From: Desulfuromonas soudanensis
GTDB taxonomy: Bacteria; Desulfobacterota; Desulfuromonadia; Desulfuromonadales; WTL
NCBI RefSeq assembly: GCF_001278055.1
Contig: NZ_CP010802.1
Span: 2,271,504 to 2,335,503 of the forward strand
Reading direction: 5' to 3'
Length of the DNA stretch: 64,000 nucleotides
Of this stretch, positions 18,162 through 27,251 are shown one piece after another. Every line of letters starts with the position of its first letter. Position 1 is the stretch's first letter. A program made the position numbers and the translations under genes. The notes under the pieces are model-generated. The model had not been told where the DNA came from. It did not search any database and worked only from the letters and a program-made list of their open reading frames with translations.

Positions 18162-18926
18162 TCAGAGGGCCCGCAAAAAGCGCCGGACCACCGCGGCCAG
18201 GCGCTTGTCGAGCCGCCCCCAGACTTCCCCGGCGATGGCCTCGGGGACGGCGCCGTAGAATCCCTCGGCGAGGCTGCCGGCGATGCAGGCGAGGGTGTCG
18301 CTGTCGCCGCCGAGAGAGACGGCGTTTCGGAGGGTGTCCTCGAAGTCCTCCCCTTCGAAAAAGGCGATAAAGGCCTCGGGGACGGAACCCTGGCAGGTGG
18401 CATCGAAGGTGTAGCCGGGACGGATGGAGTCGAGGGAGGCAGAGAGGTCGTAACCGAAGCGCTCCTCGACGAAGGTGCGGATCCCTTGTTTTCCTGCGCC
18501 GCTGCGGCCGAGAAAGATCCCGGCGGCAACGGCCTGGGCCCCCTTGATCCCTTCGGGATGGTCATGGGTGACGACGGCGCTTCTCCGCGCCCCCTCGAGG
18601 ACGGCCTCGAGATCGTCATAAAACCAGGCGACGGGGCTGACGCGCATCGCCGAGCCGTTGCCGTAGCTTCCGTAGGGTCTGTTATCTCCCCCTCTCGCCC
18701 AGGCGTCAAAGCGGCCGCCGTACCCGGCGTCGGGGTAGAGGCGATGGTACGTCCGAAGGAGCTCGCCGTAGGGACGGCCGTCGAGGAGGGATTCGGCCAG
18801 GGCGACGGAGTGCACGGTGTCGTCGGTGAAGCGGCTCTCTTCGGTGAAGAGGTCGAAATCCTTGCTCTTGTGGTTGGCCCACTCGAACCGCGAACCGATG
18901 ATGTCTCCCGCAAGAGCGCCGAGCAT
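18162..18926 (-). CDS. ADP-ribosylglycohydrolase (DraG family) protein
   Basis: A 254-residue enzyme with the family metal-binding motifs: AGDIIGSRFEW near the N-terminus, RFTDDTVHS (the DDT pair) at about residue 33, and GGDSDTLACIAG at about residue 205. It should remove ADP-ribose from Arg-modified protein or a related target. I chose ATG 18926, with a GGAGGGGG element about 9 nt upstream; the frame extends further upstream but without family similarity. No ADP-ribosyltransferase gene is visible nearby, so the substrate is unknown. Confidence 0.85.
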   Translation of the reverse strand: MLGALAGDIIGSRFEWANHKSKDFDLFTEESRFTDDTVHSVALAESLLDGRPYGELLRTYHRLYPDAGYGGRFDAWARGGDNRPYGSYGNGSAMRVSPVAWFYDDLEAVLEGARRSAVVTHDHPEGIKGAQAVAAGIFLGRSGAGKQGIRTFVEERFGYDLSASLDSIRPGYTFDATCQGSVPEAFIAFFEGEDFEDTLRNAVSLGGDSDTLACIAGSLAEGFYGAVPEAIAGEVWGRLDKRLAAVVRRFLRAL

Positions 18927-19045
18927 GATGGTCCCCCTCCCCTCTTCCCCGCAGACGCGGCAAGGGCCGGCCAACGCTGACCGACCCCCGGGAACGATAG
19001 TGGATGCCGCTGCGATTTTCAAGGGATAAACGCCGCCGAATCTAA

Positions 19046-19876
19046 CTAGGAACCTGTCGGTATGCGGTGTTCGCAGGGGACCCCGGTCTGACAGAGTCCG
19101 CACCCGGCGGCCTTGACCTGATACTCGATGCCGACCGCCTCGGGAACGGTGCCGTAAACGTAGGCCCGGCATCTCTTTTTGTCGTGCCCCTGGTCGGACA
19201 AGGCCCCCACCGGGCACCGGGGGATGCAGGCGCCGCAGCCGCCGGTACGAAACCGCAGGCAATGGGAGCGGTAGTTGGAGTAGACGCGAAGAGTTGCGGG
19301 AAAGTCGGCGTCGGTGATCAGGCTCCCCAGACGGTGCGCCATTCCCTTGCCGGTAATCAGCCCATCATTGAGACTGAAGGTCCCGAGCCCCGCAGCATAA
19401 GCGGCGTGGCGTTCCGACCAGTTGGAAGCCGGGCCCGTACCCGGCACTTCGACCCCCTGCCACAGCTCGGAGAGCTGCGGGGCAAGCGCCTGATGTCCCC
19501 GCTCGACAAGCCAGGCGACCAGATGCTGCCGCAGTCGGACGTTGAAGGCCTCCCCTCGATCGCGGGTCCGGGCCCAGGCCCTTGAAGGGAACTGGTTTTC
19601 CCTGCGGTTGCTTGCGCGGGCCGATTCCGACACCGGCAGGACCCAGCAGACGACGGAGGCCGCTGTCGGCAACAGCTCCCCGGGGGTAAGGTGAAAATCG
19701 CCGATGATCTCCTTGTAGAGGTCGAAGAGCGGGTCGGCGGCCGCAGCAAAACCGACCAGCGGCTTATCGAAGTACGCCGTGACGCCATCCTCCTGAAGGT
19801 TGGCAGGGCTTTGATGGACGAACCGTTCGATTTCGGCGATCAGTTCCATTTGCATCGTCTTCGACGTTTCCTTCAT
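19046..19876 (-). CDS. Epoxyqueuosine-reductase-like 4Fe-4S protein
   Basis: A 276-residue protein. The C-terminal third holds eight-cysteine ferredoxin-type spacing for two 4Fe-4S clusters (GGCGACIPRCPVGAL, then CGLCQTGVPCEHR). The middle region (YAAGLGTFSLNDGLIT.. RLGSLITD) is the hallmark of the QueG-like family. Full QueG reduces epoxyqueuosine in tRNA; this shorter, divergent member may act on something else. I chose ATG 19876 (GGGAGG 9 nt upstream) over a TTG ten codons earlier. Confidence 0.75.
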   Translation of the reverse strand: MKETSKTMQMELIAEIERFVHQSPANLQEDGVTAYFDKPLVGFAAAADPLFDLYKEIIGDFHLTPGELLPTAASVVCWVLPVSESARASNRRENQFPSRAWARTRDRGEAFNVRLRQHLVAWLVERGHQALAPQLSELWQGVEVPGTGPASNWSERHAAYAAGLGTFSLNDGLITGKGMAHRLGSLITDADFPATLRVYSNYRSHCLRFRTGGCGACIPRCPVGALSDQGHDKKRCRAYVYGTVPEAVGIEYQVKAAGCGLCQTGVPCEHRIPTGS

Positions 19877-19918
19877 CTTTAGCGCCTCCCTTGGGTCGGT
19901 GGTCAACTGTGGACACCT

Positions 19919-19984
19919 ATCGCGGCTGAAGTCAGCTCCTACAAATAAATCCGTTTATCGTAGGAGCCCCTTCAGGGGCGATCG
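19919..19984. repeat. REP-like inverted repeat (GTAGGAGC family)
   Basis: TCGCGGCTGAAGTCAGCTCC... and ...GTAGGAGCCCCTTCAGGGGC face each other across a 16-bp A/T-rich loop. This is the widespread GTAGGAGCgg-CTTcAGCCGCGA REP type. A single related copy lies at 22288-22310, on the far side of the next gene. Confidence 0.75.
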
Positions 19985-20114
19985 ATCAGGACAGTGTGCC
20001 AGAAATCTGCTCCAGTGAGTAGGGAACTTGCGGGAAATTCTTCGATTTTTGTGGTAGGGTTTTCGCCGGCCGAGTAAAATTGCCATAAAATTATTGTCTC
20101 CGAGGGAGGCCGAC

Positions 20115-22256
20115 ATGTCCGGTCGCTGGAAAAAAACTCTTATTGTCGTCGGGATCGGCGTGCTGATCGGGCTCTTCTTCGCCTTCGGTCTGCAGCGTTA
20201 TCTGACCCTGGCCGAACTCAAGGCGCAGCAGGAAACCTTTCAGGATTATTACGCGGCGCACCGGCTGCTGACCCTGGCCGGCTATTTTCTCCTTTACGTG
20301 CTGGTCACCGCCCTCTCCCTCCCCGGCGCGGCGGTCATGACGCTGGCCGGCGGCGCCCTCTTCGGCTTCTGGCCGGCGCTCATCGTCGTCTCTTTTTCCA
20401 GCTCCCTCGGCGCCACCCTGGCCTTTCTCGTCAGCCGTTTTCTCCTCCGCGACTGGGTGCAGGCCCGCTTCGGCGAGCGCCTCAAGGCCGTCAATGCCGG
20501 CATCGAGCGGGAAGGCGCCTTCTACCTCTTTTCTCTGCGCCTGGTCCCCATCTTCCCCTTTTTCATCATCAATCTGGTGATGGGCCTCACCCCCATGAAC
20601 GCCTGGACCTTCTACGGCGTCAGCCAGATCGGCATGCTCGCCGGCACGGCGGTCTACGTCAACGCCGGGACTCAGCTCGGCCAACTCGAGAGCCTTTCGG
20701 GGATCCTCTCCCCCGGATTGCTCCTCTCCTTCGTGCTCCTCGGCCTTTTCCCCCTGGTGACCAAAAAGGGGCTCGACCTGCTCAAGGAGTACAAGATCCG
20801 GGGACGCTTTCCCCGCCCGAAGAGCTTCGACTACAACCTGGTGGTGATCGGCGCCGGCAGCGGCGGGCTCGTCTCCAGCTACATCGCCGCCGCAGTGAAG
20901 GCGAAGGTGGCGTTGATCGAAAAGGACAAGATGGGCGGCGACTGCCTCAATACCGGCTGCGTGCCGAGCAAGGCGCTGATCCGTTCGGCCAGGATCCTTT
21001 CCTACGGTCGCCGGTCCCGGGAGTTCGGTTTCAAGAGCACCGAGATCGACTTCGACTTCGGGGAGGTGATGGAGCGGGTGCAGCGGGTCGTCGCCAAGGT
21101 CGAACCCCACGATTCGGTGGAGCGCTACAGGAGCCTCGGTGTCGAGTGCCTCCACGGCGAAGCGAAACTCACCTCCCCCTACACCGTCGAGGTCAACGGC
21201 CGGACCCTGACCACCCGCAGCATCATCCTGGCCACCGGCGCCTCCCCCTTCGTTCCGCCGATTCCCGGTCTCGAGGGAATCGATTACCTGACCTCGGACA
21301 ACCTCTGGGCCCTTCGCCAACTGCCGAAACGTCTCCTGGTCCTGGGCGGCGGACCGATCGGCTGCGAAATGACCCAGGCCTTCGCCCGCTTCGGCAGCCA
21401 GGTCACCCAGGTGGAAATGGCGGCGCAGCTCATGGGGCGCGAAGATCCGGATGTTGCCGAGTTCATCCGAGAGCGGTTCGAGTCCGAGGGTGTCCGGGTC
21501 CTCACCGACCATGCGGCCAAGGAAGTCGAGATCCGCGGGGACGAGAAAATCCTGGTCTGCGAGCACAGGGGAGAGCGGGTCGAGGTCCCCTTCGACGCCA
21601 TCCTGGTCGCCGTCGGCCGCCGCCCCCGGACCCAAGGGTTCGGACTGGAAGAACTGGGCCTTGTTTTCACCCCGCGCGGGACGATCGAGACCGACCCCTT
21701 TCTGCGCTCCAACATCCCCAATATCCTTGCCGCTGGCGACGTCGCCGGACCCTACCAGTTCACCCATACCGCCGCCCATCAGGCCTGGTACGCGGCTGTC
21801 AACGCCCTCTTCAGCCCCTTCAAGACCTTCCGTGTCGACTACCGGGTCATCCCCTGGTGCACCTTCACCGACCCCGAAGTGGCCCGGGTCGGACTCAACG
21901 AGAGCGAGGCCAGAGAGCAGAAGCTTGACTTCGAAGTCACCCGCTTTGAACTCAGGGAACTCGACCGGGCGATCGCCGAAGGAGAAGAAGAGGGCTGGAT
22001 CAAGGTCATCACGCCGAAGGGGAAGGACAGGGTCCTCGGAGCGACCATCGTCGGCCCCCACGCCGGCGACCTCCTCATCGAATTCATTCTGGCAATGAAG
22101 CACAACATCGGCCTGAACAAGATCCTCGGCACCATCCACCCCTACCCGACCTTGGCCGAAGCCAACAAGTCCACCGCCGGCGAGTGGAAGCGGGCCCATC
22201 TCCCGGAGAAGCTTCTCGGCTGGGTGGAAAAATTCCACACCTGGCGCCGCGGCTGA
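20115..22256 (+). CDS. TVP38/TMEM64 - pyridine nucleotide-disulfide oxidoreductase fusion
   Basis: A 713-residue two-part protein. Residues about 1-225 form a DedA/TVP38-type membrane domain (several helices, family core FALGATLAF-like and LRLVPIFPF). Residues about 240-710 form a mercuric-reductase/lipoamide-dehydrogenase-like flavoenzyme: FAD motif VVIGAGSGG, redox pair GGDCLNTGCVPSK, NAD motif LGGGPIGCE, second FAD motif AAGDVAGPYQFTH, and a C-terminal HPYPTLAE catalytic His-Glu. It joins an inner-membrane helix bundle to a cytosolic disulfide reductase. ATG 20115 has GAGGGAGG 6 nt upstream; TTG 20094 is less likely. The electron acceptor is unknown. Confidence 0.88.
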   Translation: MSGRWKKTLIVVGIGVLIGLFFAFGLQRYLTLAELKAQQETFQDYYAAHRLLTLAGYFLLYVLVTALSLPGAAVMTLAGGALFGFWPALIVVSFSSSLGATLAFLVSRFLLRDWVQARFGERLKAVNAGIEREGAFYLFSLRLVPIFPFFIINLVMGLTPMNAWTFYGVSQIGMLAGTAVYVNAGTQLGQLESLSGILSPGLLLSFVLLGLFPLVTKKGLDLLKEYKIRGRFPRPKSFDYNLVVIGAGSGGLVSSYIAAAVKAKVALIEKDKMGGDCLNTGCVPSKALIRSARILSYGRRSREFGFKSTEIDFDFGEVMERVQRVVAKVEPHDSVERYRSLGVECLHGEAKLTSPYTVEVNGRTLTTRSIILATGASPFVPPIPGLEGIDYLTSDNLWALRQLPKRLLVLGGGPIGCEMTQAFARFGSQVTQVEMAAQLMGREDPDVAEFIRERFESEGVRVLTDHAAKEVEIRGDEKILVCEHRGERVEVPFDAILVAVGRRPRTQGFGLEELGLVFTPRGTIETDPFLRSNIPNILAAGDVAGPYQFTHTAAHQAWYAAVNALFSPFKTFRVDYRVIPWCTFTDPEVARVGLNESEAREQKLDFEVTRFELRELDRAIAEGEEEGWIKVITPKGKDRVLGATIVGPHAGDLLIEFILAMKHNIGLNKILGTIHPYPTLAEANKSTAGEWKRAHLPEKLLGWVEKFHTWRRG

Positions 22257-22287
22257 ACCACGGGGCTCCTAGATCAGGCGGTTATTT

Positions 22288-22310
22288 GTAGGAGCGTCTT
22301 TAGCCGCGAT
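22288..22310. repeat. Single REP-like element
   Basis: GTAGGAGCGTCTTTAGCCGC followed by GAT is a close relative of the arms at 19919-19984. Confidence 0.65.
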
Positions 22311-22803
22311 GACCTGGCATCCTTTTGCACGGGAAGGAGGACCGTTGACGCGCCTGCACGACATGAGCGATTCGGCGCGATCCCTTGATTGGCCCCACCT
22401 TAATGGCGTCAACATGGGCGCCGCGCATACCTTTTTTATGAATTTTTACCTTGTATCGTGGTTCAGTTTCCCTTATGGTTGCAACTCCCTTCGCCAGGGG
22501 AGGTCTGGTCTGTGCTTCCCAACCGGGCCGATGTCACACTGTCCGTCGTCGTTGAAAATCCACCCTTGCCGTTCAATCCATCCTGATTTGCAGTCCCTCG
22601 TTCCACTGTCACCATTTCCGTGACTGCTGTTCACCTGCAGACCTCAACCTCCGCTATTTCATTTCGCCCTTCGCCAATCCGATTATTGCGCTACCGGCCA
22701 ACCGTTGCTGATTGTTGTGCGGGGTTGTCCCTCGGGCCGGCCGTTGCGCCGGTTATTGGCGTACCGTGCGCTGGACTGCTATTTTTTTAAGGATTCGATA
22801 TTC
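22311..22803. other. Intergenic spacer with no recognised gene
   Basis: About 490 bp between the oxidoreductase and the SulP transporter. Short open frames here have no recognisable product or convincing ribosome site. It should hold the promoter of the SulP-Usp pair. Confidence 0.5.
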
Positions 22804-24291
22804 ATGGTCTACGTTTTTCGTACCATCCGCCAAGACTGGTTTTCCAACGTAAGAGGCGACGCCCTCGCCGGGATCGTCGTTGCCCTGGCCCTGATTCCCG
22901 AGGCGATCGCCTTTTCGATCATCGCCGGCGTCGACCCCAAGATCGGTCTCTATGCTTCGTTCTGCATCGCCGTGGTCACCGCCTTTGTCGGCGGCCGCCC
23001 GGGTATGATCTCGGCAGCCACCGGCGCCATGGCGCTGCTGATGGTGACCCTGGTCAAAAGCCACGGCCTGGAATATCTGCTGGCGGCGACTCTCCTCACC
23101 GGCATGCTGCAGATTTTGGTCGGTGCCTTCCGCCTCGGTTCGCTGATGCGCTTTGTCTCGCGCTCGGTGGTGATCGGTTTCGTCAACGCCCTGGCCATAC
23201 TGATATTCTTGGCCCAGCTTCCCGAACTGACCCACGTCGGTTGGCCGGTCTACGCCCTGGTGGCCGGCGGGCTCGGCCTGATCTACCTCTTCCCCTATGT
23301 GACGAAGGCCGTCCCCTCGCCCCTTGTCTGTATTGTCGCGCTGACCGCCTTCACCATGATGTTCGGCGTCGATGTGCGCACCGTCGGCGACATGGGGGCG
23401 CTCCCCGACAGTCTCCCTGTTTTTCTTCTCCCCGACCTGCCGCTGAATTTCGCCACTCTGGGAATCATCTTCCCCTATGCGGTCATGTTGGCCGTGATCG
23501 GCCTGCTTGAATCGATGATGACCGCCACCATCGTCGACGATCTCACCGACTCGACCAGCAATAAAAACCGCGAATGCGTTGGCCAGGGTGTGGCCAATAT
23601 CGCTTCGGGTTTTCTCGGCGGCATGGCTGGCTGCGCGATGATCGGCCAGTCGATCATCAATATCAAATCAGGCGGACGAGGACGGCTCTCGACCCTCCTC
23701 GCCGGGATCTTTCTCCTGCTGATGGTGGTTTTTCTCGGAGATTGGGTGGCGCGCATTCCCATGGCGGCCCTGGTGGCTGTGATGATCATGGTGTCCATCG
23801 GGACCTTCAGCTGGGATTCGATCCGTAACCTGCGCAAGAACCCGAAAAGTTCCACCGTGGTCATGTCCGCCACCGTAATCGTGGTGGTGGCGACGCACAA
23901 TCTGGCGCTGGGGGTGATGGTCGGCGTGCTGCTCAGCGCCCTGTTCTTTGCTGCCAAGATCGGCAAAATCTTGTATGTTGGCTCGACCCTCTCCGACGAT
24001 GGCCTGATCCGCCGCTATCTTGTCGTCGGCCAGGTCTTTTTCACTTCGGCCGAGCGTTTCATCACCTCCTTTGACCTTAAGGAGGCTGTGGAAAAAGTTC
24101 AGATCGATGTCAGCGGCGCCCATTTCTGGGATATTACCGCCGTCGGCGCCCTCGACAAGGTCATTCTCAAATTCCGTCGGGAAGGGACCGAGGTGGAAAT
24201 CGTCGGCCTCAACAAAGCGAGCGAAACCATGGTCGATCGCTTTGCGGTCCATGACAAGCCGGACGCCGTCACCGCCCTGATGGGCCATTAA
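22804..24291 (+). CDS. SulP-family anion transporter with STAS domain
   Basis: A 495-residue membrane protein. It starts with the SulP sequence core ([20 protein letters not shown]), followed by 10-12 membrane segments and a cytoplasmic STAS domain in the last 90 residues ([20 protein letters not shown]). SulP carriers move sulfate, bicarbonate or other anions; the substrate cannot be told here. I chose ATG 22804 (AAGGA about 12 nt upstream); an earlier in-frame TTG would add 33 unlikely residues. A universal stress protein gene follows after 12 nt, a common pairing that suggests post-translational control. Confidence 0.88.
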   Translation: MVYVFRTIRQDWFSNVRGDALAGIVVALALIPEAIAFSIIAGVDPKIGLYASFCIAVVTAFVGGRPGMISAATGAMALLMVTLVKSHGLEYLLAATLLTGMLQILVGAFRLGSLMRFVSRSVVIGFVNALAILIFLAQLPELTHVGWPVYALVAGGLGLIYLFPYVTKAVPSPLVCIVALTAFTMMFGVDVRTVGDMGALPDSLPVFLLPDLPLNFATLGIIFPYAVMLAVIGLLESMMTATIVDDLTDSTSNKNRECVGQGVANIASGFLGGMAGCAMIGQSIINIKSGGRGRLSTLLAGIFLLLMVVFLGDWVARIPMAALVAVMIMVSIGTFSWDSIRNLRKNPKSSTVVMSATVIVVVATHNLALGVMVGVLLSALFFAAKIGKILYVGSTLSDDGLIRRYLVVGQVFFTSAERFITSFDLKEAVEKVQIDVSGAHFWDITAVGALDKVILKFRREGTEVEIVGLNKASETMVDRFAVHDKPDAVTALMGH

Positions 24292-24303
24292 GGGAGAAAC
24301 GCC

Positions 24304-25158
24304 ATGGAAAAGCTCGTACTCGCCTGTATCGACGGGTCCTCCTATTCGACCGCCGTTGGCGACGCTGCCGCCTGGGCGGCCCTGCGGATGAACGCGCCGT
24401 TAAAGTTCCTCCACGTGCTGCATAAGGAGAAGAGCTCTCCCCCGGCCGACCTGAGCGGCAGTATCGGCTTGGGCGCCCGGGAATCGCTGCTGGAAGAATT
24501 GGCGGCGCTCGATGAAAAACGTGGCAAACTGGCCCAGGAAAAAGGCCGACAGATCCTCGCCGCGATCAGAGAACGGGCGCGCGCCGCCGGAATATCCGCA
24601 CCCGAGGGGCTCCACCGCCATGGCGGGCTGGTGGAAACCCTGATCGAGCTGGAAGAGGGAATTCGCCTGCTCGTTCTCGGCAAACGGGGCCAGGAGGCTG
24701 AGGTGGCCTCGGAGCACCTGGGGAGCCACCTGGAACGGGTCATACGCACCCTGAATCGCCCCATCCTGGTGACCACCGCCGAGTTTCGCATTCCGCAGCG
24801 GGTGATGCTCGCCTTCGACGGCAGCGCCACGGCCCGCAAGGGGTTGGAGATGGTCGCCGGGAGTCCCCTGTTCAAAGGACTGCCGTGCCATCTGGTCATG
24901 GTCGGAACCGACAGCGCCGAGGCGCAAACCGAGCTCTCCCGGGCCCGGCAGATTCTCGAACAGGCCGGATTCGATGTGCCGGCGGTGATCCTCCCCGGCG
25001 AGGCCGAAAGCGTGCTCGGCGAATACCAACAGGAGCACGGCATCGATCTGATGATCATGGGCGCCTACGGTCACTCCCGGATCCGCCACCTGCTCATCGG
25101 CAGCACCACCACCACGATGCTGCGCAAATCGACCATCCCCCTCCTTCTGCTGCGCTAG
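24304..25158 (+). CDS. Tandem universal stress protein (UspA x2)
   Basis: A 284-residue protein with two Usp domains (about residues 1-155 and 160-284). The second keeps the ATP-binding signature G-x2-G-x9-G-S (MGAYGHSRIRHLLIGSTTTT); the first is less complete (LGKRGQEAEV...LGSHLERV). AGGGAG lies 8 nt before the ATG. It is probably co-transcribed with and modulates the upstream SulP transporter. Confidence 0.88.
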   Translation: MEKLVLACIDGSSYSTAVGDAAAWAALRMNAPLKFLHVLHKEKSSPPADLSGSIGLGARESLLEELAALDEKRGKLAQEKGRQILAAIRERARAAGISAPEGLHRHGGLVETLIELEEGIRLLVLGKRGQEAEVASEHLGSHLERVIRTLNRPILVTTAEFRIPQRVMLAFDGSATARKGLEMVAGSPLFKGLPCHLVMVGTDSAEAQTELSRARQILEQAGFDVPAVILPGEAESVLGEYQQEHGIDLMIMGAYGHSRIRHLLIGSTTTTMLRKSTIPLLLLR

Positions 25159-25239
25159 CACTTGGTAGCGCACAAAATGATGCAAAAACACTCTTTCGGC
25201 GCCCCCTTATCAGAAAGTAACGTTTAAACAGAATTTTCA

Positions 25240-25313
25240 GCCACCAAGACACGGAGTCACCAAGGAAATCAAAACCAATAAGGGTGTACTTGGTGTCTTG
25301 GTGCCTTAGTGGC
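25240..25313. repeat. Inverted interspersed repeat (CACCAAGACAC type)
   Basis: GCCACCAAGACACGGAGTCA... (25240-25265) and ...TTGGTGTCTTGGTGCCTTAG..GGC (25289-25313) are inverted, about 25 bp per arm. A further fragment of the same style (AACGAAGACACAGAGGTGA) runs up to the ribosome site of the next gene. Confidence 0.7.
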
Positions 25314-25382
25314 AAATCTTGCTCTTTGCATCGGAACCAAAATCAAGTGACTCAAGAACCAACGAAGACACAGAGGTGACTG

Positions 25383-26006
25383 ATGAAAAGGCATCCGGAC
25401 CGGCAGTCGGAAATGGCCACCGACCTGCATACCGAACGGCTGGAGAGAGTCATTCAGGCCTTACGGAAAAGTCAGGCCGAGAGCGTTCTCGATCTCGGCT
25501 GCGGCCCCGGCGATCTCCTGCTGCGCCTGGCCGACGAGCGCCAATTCAAGAAAATTGTCGGTCTCGATACCTCCGGGGAGGCGCTGGCGGAGGCGAGGCA
25601 CCTCCTGTCACGAAAAGAAAACGCATCCAAAGTCTCCCTTTACCAGGGGTCCTTCACCTCATTTGACGACGACATGGCCGGGTTTGACGCGGCGGTCCTG
25701 CTGGAGACGATCGAGCATGTCGAGCCCCATCGTCTGTCGGCCGTGGAAAAGGCGGTGTTTGCCGGATGCCGGCCGAAAACGGTGATCATCACCACGCCCA
25801 ATTACGAATACAACGTGCTGCATGGCGTACCGGGAGGAGCGTTCAGACACCCTGACCATCGCTTCGAATGGACCCGGGCCAAGTTCAGGAGTTGGGCGGA
25901 AGGGGTCGCCGGGCGTCACGGCTACCGGACCAGGTTTGACGATATCGGCGAGAGGGACCCGATCCTTGGGAGTTCGACGCAGATGGTGACGTTCTCCCGG
26001 ATCTGA
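25383..26006 (+). CDS. Hen1-like RNA 3'-end 2'-O-methyltransferase domain protein
   Basis: A 207-residue SAM-dependent methyltransferase (SAM motif LDLGCGPGDLLL). Specific Hen1 marks are the metal-site block LLETIEHVEPHR (E-x2-E-H-x4-H type), TTPNYEYN and HPDHRFEWTRAKF. Hen1 methylates the terminal ribose of RNA. Bacterial Hen1 usually has an extra N-terminal domain and a Pnkp partner; here only the methyltransferase domain is present, with no ligase nearby. GAGGTGA precedes the ATG by 4 nt. Confidence 0.8.
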   Translation: MKRHPDRQSEMATDLHTERLERVIQALRKSQAESVLDLGCGPGDLLLRLADERQFKKIVGLDTSGEALAEARHLLSRKENASKVSLYQGSFTSFDDDMAGFDAAVLLETIEHVEPHRLSAVEKAVFAGCRPKTVIITTPNYEYNVLHGVPGGAFRHPDHRFEWTRAKFRSWAEGVAGRHGYRTRFDDIGERDPILGSSTQMVTFSRI

Positions 26007-26027
26007 CAAACAGACGGGTGAGGGTGC

Positions 26028-26912
26028 CTACACTTCCTTTTTCCCTCCCATCCCTTCTTGACCCCGCCGTTGCCGCAAGCAAGCGTTGATCTCTCCGCCA
26101 AGGAGAATCACGAAGGCGCTGGCGTACATCCAGAAAAGCAGGGCGATGACCGCACCGATACTCCCGTAGGTCTGGTCATAGGACCGGAAATTGTTGGCAT
26201 AAAATGAAAAGGCCAAAGTCATGACGATCCACGCCCCCGTCCCCGAAACGGCGCCGGGGATGGTCTCCCGCCATGACACCTTGAGCGCCGGTGCATAGCG
26301 ATAGAGTGCGGAGAGGGCCGCAATCATCAGAGCGAAAATCACCGGCCAGCGCAGAAGGTTCCAACCCAGAGTGAAGGCAGGGCCGAAGCCGGTCAGTGAA
26401 GCGATCCAGACACCGATTTGCCGGCCGAAAAAGAGCAGAAGGAGGGAGGCGATAAGGAAACCCATGAAGCCGATGACCAGAACCACCGAAAGAGTACGCA
26501 CCTGCCAATAGGGGCGTTGATCCTCCGTCTCATAGGCGTCATTCAGGGCAGCCTGAAACCCGATCACCGCTTTTGATGCGGACCAGAGCGCCAGCAGGAT
26601 TCCAAAGGTGAGAAGTCCTCCCTTCTGCACCTGAACCAGGGTCTGGAGATTTTTTTCCACCAGGGAGAGAACGGCGTCCGGGAGGAAATTGTCAAAAAGG
26701 TTCAGTAAAACCTGGACCAGATCCGGCACCGGCAGATAGGCCAGGAGGCTGGTCAGAGAGAGAAGACAGGGGAAGAGCGCAAAGAGGAAGAAAAAAGCAA
26801 TCTCGGCCGCATGCCCGACGCAGTGATCCTTGCGGATCCCCCTGACCACCCGTCCGGCCAGGTCCAGCGCGGTTCTGTTCTCCATGAATTTACCAATATT
26901 TTTCGTCTTCAT
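26028..26912 (-). CDS. YihY/BrkB-family inner-membrane protein
   Basis: A 294-residue protein with six hydrophobic helices and the family marks: FFFLFALFPCLLSL in the first helix, ALWSASKAVIGFQAALNDAY, and GSIGAVIALLFWMYASAFVILLG-type sequence near the end. The family was once called RNase BN, but a transport or envelope role is more likely; function unknown. Start choice is uncertain: ATG 26912 is used, with a G-rich stretch before it; a GTG at 26978 is possible. It converges on the Hen1-like gene. Confidence 0.82.
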   Translation of the reverse strand: MKTKNIGKFMENRTALDLAGRVVRGIRKDHCVGHAAEIAFFFLFALFPCLLSLTSLLAYLPVPDLVQVLLNLFDNFLPDAVLSLVEKNLQTLVQVQKGGLLTFGILLALWSASKAVIGFQAALNDAYETEDQRPYWQVRTLSVVLVIGFMGFLIASLLLLFFGRQIGVWIASLTGFGPAFTLGWNLLRWPVIFALMIAALSALYRYAPALKVSWRETIPGAVSGTGAWIVMTLAFSFYANNFRSYDQTYGSIGAVIALLFWMYASAFVILLGGEINACLRQRRGQEGMGGKKEV

Positions 26913-27143
26913 GCCCCCCCATTTGACCCACCGGGCCTTCCACGACCCGCCGCTGACTTCCCCTTCCCTGTCGAGCACCCGACTTTGAGGGGTCTATGTC
27001 CCTTAAGAGGGCACCGACTGTGTTGGTGACCATTAAATATATACCGCCACCGCCAGAAAGCTTGTAATCCCATCCGGCTGGTTTTGCCGTACTGACCTAC
27101 CTGTCAGTCAGCGGCACAACTTGTTTTGGCATGGATTCCCTCC
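26913..27143. other. Spacer left of the island, no gene seen
   Basis: Noncoding, about 230 bp. It contains the upstream region of the YihY gene and nothing recognisable besides A/T-rich stretches. Confidence 0.4.
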
Positions 27144-27200
27144 GTTTTGACGGTATCTATTTTTGCTGTATCCCGGTTCCGTCAAAAATACCGTCAAAAC
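27144..27200. repeat. Inverted repeat beside the left attachment site
   Basis: GTTTTGACGGTAT (27144-27156) and ATACCGTCAAAAC (27188-27200) are perfect 13-bp arms, extended inward by TTTTTG/CAAAAA after a 3-nt bulge. It lies about 50 bp outside the tRNA-derived repeat. Role unknown. Confidence 0.6.
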
Positions 27201-27251
27201 TCCTCGATATCAATGGATCCCCCCGGACAAAAGAAGTCAGCACAAAACAAG

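Noticed and set aside
22309-22623. 104-codon plus-strand frame between the oxidoreductase and SulP genes
   Set aside because: No recognisable domain, no convincing ribosome site, starts within a REP element.
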